Part shown: in pieces, positions 5,782-11,481 of the stretch | How positions within the stretch are numbered: the first letter of the stretch is position 1 | How the letters are laid out: every line of letters begins with the position of its first letter | Assembly: GCA_009926195.1 (NCBI GenBank) | Contig: RFPK01000038.1 | Location: 1 to 11,627, forward strand | Source: Synechococcaceae bacterium WB4_1_0192 | GTDB lineage: Bacteria > Cyanobacteriota > Cyanobacteriia > PCC-6307 > Cyanobiaceae | Length of the DNA: 11,627 nt | Direction of reading: 5' to 3' | The notes under the pieces: model-generated | The model's input: only the letters and a program-made list of their open reading frames with translations | What the model was told of the DNA's origin: nothing | The model's database searches: none | Translations under genes and position numbers: made by a program

Positions 5782-7245
5782 ATGACCGCGCCGATGCCGG
5801 TGAACCGCGCAACACCGCCACCGCTCGCCGCAGCCCGGGTGCCGCAACCTGCAGCGCCTGAGCAGCAGGACCAACGGCCATGGTGGCGGCGCAAGCGCTG
5901 GCTGAGCATCGGTGTGCCGGTGAGCACGCTGGCGTTCCTGGTGGCGATCGCCCCGCCGCTGCCCCCCGGCAGCCAACCGGCGCCCATCAGCCAGAACAAG
6001 GCAGCGTCCGACGCGGTGTTCCGCTACCGGCCGGATGATGCCGTCTTCGCGCTGGACATTGACCCGCGCAAGGTGCGCTTCGACCTGCTGGAGGGATGGG
6101 ATCGGGAGCAGGAAGCCTTCAGGGACTCAGCGGCCCTGGCCTACATCTCAGGGCCGATGTACGAGCGGCACGTCAACAACAGCGGCCAGGAGATCACGGT
6201 CCCTCTTGGCGACATCAAGCTGGGCGCCCGCGTCTGGCGAGGCCGCAATCGCACGGCATCACGCCAGCGGGCCTTCGTCGGCATCCGCCACGACGGCCGC
6301 GTCGATTTCGGCTACGGCGAACTCACACCGCAGCGCGCGGCCCTCTACGACACCTTCATCGGCGGCCTGCACAGCGTTTACAACGACCTCGAGGCACCAC
6401 CACCGGAGTATCGCGGCGCCTACAGCATCTCGATGGGCCAGCAGATCCGTTACTACCTGCCGCGGATCCGCATGCTGATCGGCCTGCGCAGCGATGGGCG
6501 ACTGGAGGTGCTGATGAGCCGCGACGGCCTGACCCTGGAGCAGACGCGTGCCCTGGCACGACAGCGCGGTCTGCGGGCCGCCTACATGCCAGACCATGCC
6601 TCCAAGAGCCGCTTCATCATCCCGGGGCAGAAAGGGTTCAGCCAGGAGGATGCCAACTGGATCAGCGGCGGCGCGACCAGCTTCGTGCATGTGCCCTACA
6701 TGCTGCGGCTGAGCGAGCGCGCCGTGCCCCTGCGGGGCGATCTGCTGGCCAGCCTGACGCCACGACTGGGGAATCAGGGTTGCGGAAACCCACTGCAGTG
6801 CGGTCAGACCCTGGGCTCGCAGATCCTCGATCGGGCCCTGGCCGGCCTCAACCGGCTGATGGAGCAAGGCGTTGAACCGGTGGCGCGGCTGATCTGGGGG
6901 CCGCGGGGTGGCTCGGATCCCAGCCGCACCACGCTGCGCTCACCGCTGCGCGAACCGCCGATCACGGCCGATCCGATGGCGCTGCGGGAACTGCAACGCA
7001 GCGAAGACCATGGCGTTTCGAGTGAGGAAGCCATCCCGCTGGTGCCGGACCTGCCACCACCTCTGGTGTTGCAGGAGGGGCAGGATCTGCCCGCCGACCC
7101 GGAGGCGATCCAGGCTGAGGGGCAGCCAGAGGGGAGTGAACCCCAGGCTGAGCAGAGCGTGGTGCCAGCCCAGGAGCCTGGCAACGGCAATGGCGGGATG
7201 CCTGTGGTCCCGCCCCCTCCGCCGCTGCCACCACCGCAGCCCTGA
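5782..7245 (+). CDS. Membrane-anchored protein, possible degenerate phosphodiester-glycosidase (NAGPA) fold
   Basis: 487 residues. A Pro-rich, then basic N-terminus (WWRRKRW 34-40) leads into one hydrophobic helix (about 41-58), followed by Pro-rich linker, so the body is probably periplasmic or lumenal (inferred). Residues 75-280 look like a phosphodiester glycosidase layout. LDIDPRKVRFDLL (91-103) and AYISGPMY (120-127) stand where NGGFF-like residues are expected; FVGIRHDGRVDFGYG (165-179) and GLRSDGRLEVLMSRDGLTL (234-252) follow; AAYMPDHASKS (266-276) stands where LDGGGS is expected. If this alignment is right the catalytic glycines and aspartate are changed. Two cysteines (334, 340) may pair. 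Residues 380-487 are acidic and Pro/Gln-rich, ending in polyproline, likely disordered. The ATG at 5782 has no ribosome site. The family call is weak; conserved cyanobacterial hypothetical protein is the safe name. Confidence 0.8.
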   Translation: MTAPMPVNRATPPPLAAARVPQPAAPEQQDQRPWWRRKRWLSIGVPVSTLAFLVAIAPPLPPGSQPAPISQNKAASDAVFRYRPDDAVFALDIDPRKVRFDLLEGWDREQEAFRDSAALAYISGPMYERHVNNSGQEITVPLGDIKLGARVWRGRNRTASRQRAFVGIRHDGRVDFGYGELTPQRAALYDTFIGGLHSVYNDLEAPPPEYRGAYSISMGQQIRYYLPRIRMLIGLRSDGRLEVLMSRDGLTLEQTRALARQRGLRAAYMPDHASKSRFIIPGQKGFSQEDANWISGGATSFVHVPYMLRLSERAVPLRGDLLASLTPRLGNQGCGNPLQCGQTLGSQILDRALAGLNRLMEQGVEPVARLIWGPRGGSDPSRTTLRSPLREPPITADPMALRELQRSEDHGVSSEEAIPLVPDLPPPLVLQEGQDLPADPEAIQAEGQPEGSEPQAEQSVVPAQEPGNGNGGMPVVPPPPPLPPPQP

Positions 7246-7250
7246 GCGGC

Positions 7251-7718
7251 TCAGACGGCTGAGGCCAGGGCGCGCACCACATCACCACGGGTGAGCACAC
7301 CCACAGGCCGGCCGGCCCCATCCAGGGCGAACAGGCGCTGGGTGCCTCCTTCGTGCAACTGGCGAGCAGCGGCGGGCAAGGCGAGCTCAGCGGCACAGGT
7401 GTGAGGGTGTCGGCTCATCACATCTCCGACGGTGCTGCCGAGCACCTGATGCACCTCGCGATCCCAGTTGAGCGGGTTGCGCAGGTAGATCACCGCATCA
7501 AGCAGCATCACGTAGGGGCCGGCATCAAAGCCGCTCTCACGCACCATCAGATCCTGCTCGGTGAGTTCACCCACCAGGACTCCGCCGGCATCCACCACAG
7601 CGAGGGCACTGATGTGGTGATCGCTCATCAGCTGCACCGCCTCCTGCAGCGGCGTCCCGGCACTGACCTGGCGCACCGGCGAACTCATCACTTCGCTGAC
7701 GCGGCGTTCGACGACCAT
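7251..7718 (-). CDS. Tandem CBS domain protein
   Basis: 155 residues with two CBS motifs: VSEVMSSPVRQVSAGTPLQE to GVLVGELTEQDLMV (about 7-59), and VGDVMSRHPHTCAAELAL to RPVGVLTRGDVVRAL (about 97-151). Between them lies a conserved insert, GPYVMLLDAVIYLRNPLNW (67-85). A CBS pair usually binds adenosyl ligands and regulates a partner; no catalytic domain is fused, so the partner is unknown. The start was chosen at ATG 7718 because the domain begins there. The same frame stays open upstream but lies opposite the phosphatidyltransferase gene. The stop is 5 nt from the stop of the preceding convergent gene, and short inverted repeats CTGAG/CTCAG cover both stops. Confidence 0.85.
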   Translation of the reverse strand: MVVERRVSEVMSSPVRQVSAGTPLQEAVQLMSDHHISALAVVDAGGVLVGELTEQDLMVRESGFDAGPYVMLLDAVIYLRNPLNWDREVHQVLGSTVGDVMSRHPHTCAAELALPAAARQLHEGGTQRLFALDGAGRPVGVLTRGDVVRALASAV

Positions 7719-7742
7719 GGCGGACTGGCGGATGGCCACATT

Positions 7743-8243
7743 GTGTACTGCCGGAACGACGTGATCCTGGCCCTTGCCGCGGGCTGGAGCGACCTGGCCT
7801 GGTGGCTGCTTCTGCTGGCGGGGCTGAGCGATGCCGCCGACGGCTGGCTCGCCCGCCGTGCCGGCGGTGGCTCGGTCTGGGGAGCGCGGCTGGATCCGCT
7901 CACCGACAAGATCCTGATTCTGGCGCCCCTGCTGTGGCTGGCAGCCAAGGCGGTGCTGCCCCTGTGGGCGATCTGGTTGCTGCTGGCCCGGGAGCTGCTG
8001 ATCTCCGGCTGGCGGGCCGGCCAGGGCAGCGGAGGCCCCGCCTCCTGGAGCGGCAAGGCCAAGACGATCCTGCAATTCAGCGCCCTGCTGCTGTTGCTCT
8101 GGCCGAACGATTGGGGTGCGACGCTCGGCGGACCCGGCAGTTTCGGACTGCCGGGCCTGCTGCATCTGCTGGGCTACTGGCTGTTCTGGCCTTCACTGCT
8201 GCTGGCACTGAGCTCCGCCGTGGGCTACATGCGCCGCCGCTAA
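7743..8243 (+). CDS. CDP-alcohol phosphatidyltransferase (PgsA-like), N-terminus doubtful
   Basis: From GTG 7743 this gives 166 residues. It has the full CDP-alcohol phosphotransferase signature: D30, D33-G34, A37-R38, eight residues, G47, three, D51, three, D55 (SDAADGWLARR to GARLDPLTDK), followed by about four membrane helices (59-83, 108-120, 136-148, 149-162). The family moves a phosphatidyl group from CDP-diacylglycerol to an alcohol such as glycerol-3-phosphate in phospholipid synthesis. The usual N-terminal helix with a T-x-x-R motif before the signature is missing or scrambled. In the present frame only LADGHIVYCRNDVILALA is seen, while an ATG at 7717 starts MADW but meets a stop at 7762. 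The start codon is therefore uncertain (7743, 7761 or 7717 with a one-base change). A tandem repeat touches its stop. Confidence 0.75.
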   Translation: MYCRNDVILALAAGWSDLAWWLLLLAGLSDAADGWLARRAGGGSVWGARLDPLTDKILILAPLLWLAAKAVLPLWAIWLLLARELLISGWRAGQGSGGPASWSGKAKTILQFSALLLLLWPNDWGATLGGPGSFGLPGLLHLLGYWLFWPSLLLALSSAVGYMRRR

Positions 8244-8275
8244 GCGACTGCTGAGCGACTGCTGAGCGACTGCTG
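8243..8275 (+). repeat. Three perfect tandem 11-nt repeats at the phosphatidyltransferase stop
   Basis: AGCGACTGCTG occurs three times without mismatch (8243-8253, 8254-8264, 8265-8275). The first base is the last base of the TAA stop (8241-8243). The unit is not a multiple of three and adds TGA triplets in the region between the convergent genes. Confidence 0.85.
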
Positions 8276-8287
8276 GGCAGAAAGGGC

Positions 8288-9205
8288 TCAACCGATCAGG
8301 GCCGCATCGCCGCTGAAATCCGGGCTGGTCGGCAGGCGCAGGGCGTAGTCGTTGGCGTAGCTGTCCGCCAGGGAGCGCTCCACGTCGTAGGCGGGTGACC
8401 AGGCCAGTTCCGTCTGCACCCGGGTGATGTCGGTGAGGAAGTGGGCCAGGCGCAGCGGGAAGGCCTTGCGGGCCTTCTTGTCGAGGCCACTGGGATCGAA
8501 GCTGCGGATCTCCACGGCCTCGGGATCCTTGCCGCAGGCGCGGGCCGCAGCGGCCACCAGGCCGCGGAACGTGATTCCCTGCGCGCTGCTGCAGTTGTAA
8601 ATGCGATTGGCTGCGGCATCGACACCGATGCTGCGGGCCATCGCCGCGGCCAGATCGTTCACGTGGCCCAGCTGCGTGATCGTGCTGCCATCGCCGGGCA
8701 GGGGCACGGGCCGTCCATGCACGATCCGATCGAAGAACCAGCTCTCCACGGGGTTGTAATTGCCGGCCCCGACGATGTAGGTCGGCCGGAAGCTGGTGAA
8801 GGGGATCTTCTCGGAACGCAACCAGGCCTCGGTATCCAGCTTGCCGCTGTGTCGACTCCGGGGATCGGTGGGCGACTCCTCATGCAGGGGCCAGAGCTCG
8901 CTGTCGGCATAGACCCCGGCCGAACTGACATACACGAAGCGATGGTCCGGAGCACCGGTGCGCTCCAGCACAGCGCGGCTGTCGTCAACGGTGCGACCGG
9001 AACTGTCGACGATCACATCGAAATGGCGACCCTCCAGCACCGCCAGGCCCTCAGCCGTGGCGCGATCACCGGACAGATGTTCGACACCGGCGGGGACCGG
9101 ATTGCGGCCGCGTGTGAACAGGGTGAGCGCGTGGCCCTCGGCAAGCAGCTGCGCCACCAACGGCCGTCCGACAAAGCGGGTGCCGCCCATCACCAGGATC
9201 TTCAC
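8288..9205 (-). CDS. NAD-dependent epimerase-like SDR protein, CSP41-like
   Basis: 305 residues from GTG 9205, giving MKILVMGGTRFVG. A preceding AAGGG about 7 nt upstream supports this start over a longer reading to 9319, whose extra 38 residues lack any fold signal. The Rossmann dinucleotide loop is GGTRFVGRPL (7-16). Later come FVYVSSAGVYA (90-100), HSGKLDTE (119-126), FRPTYIVGAGNYNP (139-152) and HVNDLA (181-186). The YxxxK motif is reduced: Lys122 is kept but the Tyr position (118) is Arg. This is a feature I associate with the cyanobacterial relatives of the plastid RNA-binding protein CSP41, where catalysis may be lost. Sugar epimerase activity should not be assumed. The stop is 45 nt from the convergent phosphatidyltransferase stop. 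The gene is divergent from the Trp-rich/hisA unit, with 133 nt between starts. Confidence 0.88.
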   Translation of the reverse strand: MKILVMGGTRFVGRPLVAQLLAEGHALTLFTRGRNPVPAGVEHLSGDRATAEGLAVLEGRHFDVIVDSSGRTVDDSRAVLERTGAPDHRFVYVSSAGVYADSELWPLHEESPTDPRSRHSGKLDTEAWLRSEKIPFTSFRPTYIVGAGNYNPVESWFFDRIVHGRPVPLPGDGSTITQLGHVNDLAAAMARSIGVDAAANRIYNCSSAQGITFRGLVAAAARACGKDPEAVEIRSFDPSGLDKKARKAFPLRLAHFLTDITRVQTELAWSPAYDVERSLADSYANDYALRLPTSPDFSGDAALIG

Positions 9206-9338
9206 GCCAGAGCCCTTGAACTGGGCGCCATTCAAACCGCCAGGGTGCTGCGCTGCCGGGATGCGGAGGGAGCGGGCCGCGCCGCACACTGGGGAAGCGA
9301 ACTGCCGTGCGATCCGCACAACCGATGGAGCTGGCGCG
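9206..9338. promoter_or_regulatory. Shared upstream region of the epimerase and Trp-rich/hisA unit
   Basis: The 133 nt between two divergent starts must hold both promoters. No convincing -35/-10 pair or palindrome is visible. The only clear element is GGAG at 9327-9330, the ribosome site of the plus-strand gene. Confidence 0.3.
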
Positions 9339-9560
9339 ATGAAGCTGCCGCAGCGCTGGACCGCCCAACCGGCGAGCCATGGGATCAGCGGCGGCTATCG
9401 CCACTTCCAGCTGCTGGGAGAGCAGGGCAAGGGGCCCGAGCGCGCCGCCCGGCTGGAAGCGGTGCTGGAGCGGGGCGTGCGTCTGGTGGTGCCCCTGCGC
9501 GATCTGCGCGACCGGCGGCTCTGGCAGCCTGGCTGGCAGTCGTTGCGTGCCACCGCCGCC
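9339..9560 (+). CDS. Trp-rich TIGR02450-type domain, in frame with hisA without a stop
   Basis: ATG 9339, with GGAG 8 nt upstream, opens a 74-residue segment: MKLPQRWTAQ, SGGYRHFQLLGEQ, a variable KGPERAARLEAVLERGVRLV, then VPLRDLRDRRLWQPGWQSL. It matches my memory of the small tryptophan-rich cyanobacterial family TIGR02450 (RW near the start, RHFQ, WxPGW at the end) and is complete, with no function known. No stop follows: the frame continues through RATAA into the hisA ATG at 9561, so the reading frame is 9339-10334 (331 residues). Either the two are made as one fusion protein, or hisA starts separately inside it. The domain has a ribosome site while hisA does not, which favours the fusion. 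Confidence 0.7.
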
Positions 9561-10334
9561 ATGCAGATCATCCCCGCCATCGACCTGCTGGACGGTCAGT
9601 GCGTGCGCCTGCACCAGGGCGACTACGACCAGGTGACCCGGTTCAGCAGCGACCCGGTGGCGCAGGCCCTCGACTGGCAGCGCCAAGGGGCAGAGCGCCT
9701 GCATCTGGTGGACCTCGACGGCGCCCGGACCGGTCAACCCGTCAACGATCAGGTGATCAAGGCGATCACCGCCGCCCTCAGCATCCCGGTGCAGCTCGGT
9801 GGTGGGGTGCGCAGCGCCGAACGGGCCGAAGAGCTGCTGGCCAGCGGTCTGGATCGCGTCATCCTCGGCACGGTGGCGATCGAGAAACCGGATCTGGTGG
9901 ACGCTCTGGCCAGCCGGCATCCCGGCCGGGTCGTGGTGGGCATCGACGCCAAGGACGGCCTGGTGGCCACGCGGGGCTGGATTGAGACCAGCACGGTGCA
10001 GGCCACCGATCTGGCCCGGCGCTTCGCCGCCAGCGGCGTGGCGGCGATCATCAGCACCGATATCGCCACCGATGGCACCCTGGCGGGCCCGAACCTCGAG
10101 GCCTTGCGCGCGATGGCTGAAGCCTCCAGTGTGCCGGTAATCGCTTCCGGTGGGATCGGCACCCTTGAAGACATCCTCTCGCTGCTGACGATCGCGCCGC
10201 TGGGGGTGAATGGCGTGATCGTGGGCCGAGCCCTCTACGACGGCACGGTCAATCTGGGCGAGGCGCTGCAGGCGGTTGGTCCGGAGCGGGTCCAGGACGC
10301 ACTCACTTCGCCCAAGCGCTCTATAACGGTGTGA
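9561..10334 (+). CDS. hisA: HisA, ProFAR isomerase of histidine synthesis
   Basis: 1-(5-phosphoribosyl)-5-[(5-phosphoribosylamino)methylideneamino]imidazole-4-carboxamide isomerase, the fourth step of histidine synthesis, an Amadori rearrangement in the cytosol. 257 residues from ATG 9561, standard for HisA. The TIM-barrel has the catalytic Asp in IIPAIDLLDG (D8), DLDGARTG (51-58), QLGGGVRS (78-85), GIDAKDG with the second catalytic Asp (D129), ISTDIATDGTLAGPN (164-178), VIASGGIG (193-200) and VGRALYDGT (221-229). These are phosphate-binding glycines and catalytic residues in order, so it should be active. No ribosome site precedes 9561, and the frame is continuous with the Trp-rich domain upstream. 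The stop is 15 nt before the Fur-family start. Confidence 0.95.
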   Translation: MQIIPAIDLLDGQCVRLHQGDYDQVTRFSSDPVAQALDWQRQGAERLHLVDLDGARTGQPVNDQVIKAITAALSIPVQLGGGVRSAERAEELLASGLDRVILGTVAIEKPDLVDALASRHPGRVVVGIDAKDGLVATRGWIETSTVQATDLARRFAASGVAAIISTDIATDGTLAGPNLEALRAMAEASSVPVIASGGIGTLEDILSLLTIAPLGVNGVIVGRALYDGTVNLGEALQAVGPERVQDALTSPKRSITV

Positions 10335-10349
10335 GCAACTCCGCCACGC

Positions 10350-10802
10350 GTGCCCGTCACCGGAGCGAGCCAGCCAGCCACCAGCCCCGGCGGAGCCCAT
10401 GGCCTCGAGGGGGCCTACCTTCGCTGCCGCAACCTCGGCATGCGGCTCTCACGGCAGCGACGCATGGTGCTCGAACTGCTCTGGGATGAGAAGGATCACC
10501 TGAGCGCCCGCGACATCTTTGAGCGACTCAATGCCCGTGGCCGCAACATCGGTCACACCTCCGTGTATCAGAACCTGGAGGCTCTGCAGAGCGCCGGCGT
10601 GATCGAGTGTCTCGACCGCGCCACCGGGCGGCTGTATGGGTATCGGAGCGATCCCCACAGCCACCTCACCTGCCTCGACTCCGGCACGATCCAGGACCTC
10701 GACGTGGAGCTGCCGGCCGAACTGCTGCAGCAGATCGAACGCGCCACGGGCTACCGGATCGAGAGCTACACCCTCAGCCTGTGTGGCCGTCGTCAGGACT
10801 GA
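10350..10802 (+). CDS. Fur-family transcription regulator, unusual zinc site
   Basis: 150 residues, the normal Fur length. The DNA-binding winged helix spans about 30-95, with MRLSRQRRMVLELLW, H50, LSARDIFERL and NIGHTSVYQNLEALQ. The dimerisation and metal region follows: GYRSDPHSHLTCLDS (97-111) holds H103 and H105 of the regulatory site. Structural Zn in classical Fur uses two CxxC pairs; here the first is CLDS (108-111), with the second Cys replaced by Ser, and only one Cys (145, CGRR) is left near the end. Such a protein is not a typical FurA. Whether it senses iron, zinc or peroxide cannot be decided. GTG 10350 is chosen because relatives have residues before MRLSRQR; there is no ribosome site. 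It probably shares a transcript with hisA, 15 nt upstream. Confidence 0.85.
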   Translation: MPVTGASQPATSPGGAHGLEGAYLRCRNLGMRLSRQRRMVLELLWDEKDHLSARDIFERLNARGRNIGHTSVYQNLEALQSAGVIECLDRATGRLYGYRSDPHSHLTCLDSGTIQDLDVELPAELLQQIERATGYRIESYTLSLCGRRQD

Positions 10803-10998
10803 GCCTGGGCTGTCACGCCCTGTAGGGATATGAAGGCAGGGGCTGGAACCATCGAACGGAGGCCATTAGCTTGACGCCACCAGCGTCATCGCCGAAGCCT
10901 CCAACCAGGGCAGCTCCGACCTTGGGAGCTCCGACCATGGGAGCTCAATCCGGGTTCCCTATTCCGCCGCGCCTGCCAACGCCACTGAAACCGTCGCC
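10803..10998. other. 196-nt intergenic region with short repeats
   Basis: No clear gene. It holds a weak GGGC/GCCC hairpin (loop TGTCAC) shortly after the Fur stop and TTGACG at 10871-10876 as a possible -35 without a good -10. A 15-nt tandem repeat lies at 10912-10946. A 21-codon frame (ATG 10937 to TGA 11000-11002), rich in proline, ends across the GTG of the next gene. I cannot support it as a leader peptide. Confidence 0.5.
10912..10946 (+). repeat. 15-nt tandem repeat upstream of the DUF3685-like gene
   Basis: AGCTCCGACCTTGGG (10912-10926) and AGCTCCGACCATGGG (10927-10941) differ at one base, followed by a partial third copy AGCTC (10942-10946). They lie 50-90 nt before the GTG start, where a promoter or operator could sit. 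Copies share GAGCTC restriction-like palindromes. Confidence 0.6.
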
Positions 10999-11481
10999 GT
11001 GACCGTCGCCCTGACCGAGGCCAAGGCCGCCCCGCAGCTGCTGATTCTGGCCGAACCGCTGCTGCGGGAGGGGCTGCTGAGGATCCTGGGCGGAGAGAGA
11101 GACAACGGAGAGTGGGTTGGGACTGACAGCCGCAGATACGGGCTCCACACCGCACCCGAACAGCTGCAGGGCAGCGCACAGCTGGTGATCTGGGGCGTCC
11201 CGGCGGCGATGCCGGAGCCGACGCTGCTGCGGGAGCTGATGCTGCTGCGGGAACGCTGGCAGCCGGCGCCGCTGCTGCTGCTGCTGCCCGGCGAAAGCCA
11301 GTACCCCCACGACTGGCTGCTGCAGTTGCCCGCCGAAGGGCTTCTGCAGCAGGCCGAACCAAGTGAGATCTGCAGTGGCGTGAGCACCCTGCTGGCGGGT
11401 GGTCGCGTGCTGGAGCTGCGGCCCCTGCAGACCGAGGCGGCGCCGCAGCTGCAGCGGATCAGGCAGCGAGGGCTGGGTTGA
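10999..11481 (+). CDS. Probable N-terminal piece of a DUF3685-type protein
   Basis: 160 residues resembling a receiver-like domain: PQLLILAEPLLREGLLRIL (12-30), LVIWGVP (62-68), RERWQPAPLLLLLPGES (84-100), LPAEGLLQQAEP (110-121) and STLLAGGRVLEL (129-140). No phospho-acceptor aspartate cluster is seen, so it is not a working receiver. In picocyanobacteria I recall this segment as the start of a much longer DUF3685 protein (500 or more residues). Here the frame stops right after the segment. If the full family is meant, about two thirds are missing. The last 23 nt overlap, tail to tail, the C-terminus of the minus-strand response regulator. The GTG start has no ribosome site. Function unknown; the family call is moderate only. 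Confidence 0.55.
   Translation: MTVALTEAKAAPQLLILAEPLLREGLLRILGGERDNGEWVGTDSRRYGLHTAPEQLQGSAQLVIWGVPAAMPEPTLLRELMLLRERWQPAPLLLLLPGESQYPHDWLLQLPAEGLLQQAEPSEICSGVSTLLAGGRVLELRPLQTEAAPQLQRIRQRGLG

Noticed and set aside
5944..5951. HIP1 palindrome GCGATCGC
   Set aside because: I found a single copy in 11.6 kb, near chance for this GC content, so there is no sign of HIP1 enrichment.
7242..7263. Inverted repeats CTGAG/CTCAG/CTGAG over two convergent stops as a bidirectional terminator
   Set aside because: Stems are only 5 bp and no T-run is present on either strand. Noted under the CBS gene but not called.
7719..8165. Upstream extension of the CBS frame to 304 residues
   Set aside because: The extra 149 residues are Q/G/P-rich and lie opposite the phosphatidyltransferase. 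The CBS domain starts naturally at 7718.
8441..9985. 514-residue plus-strand frame over the epimerase and hisA genes
   Set aside because: It is antisense to the epimerase and out of frame with hisA, with no recognisable fold.
9066..10400. 444-residue minus-strand frame opposite hisA
   Set aside because: hisA on the plus strand has every family motif, so the reverse frame is a high-GC shadow.
10805..10830. Hairpin GGGC/GCCC after the Fur gene as a terminator
   Set aside because: The stem is four pairs and no T-tract follows.
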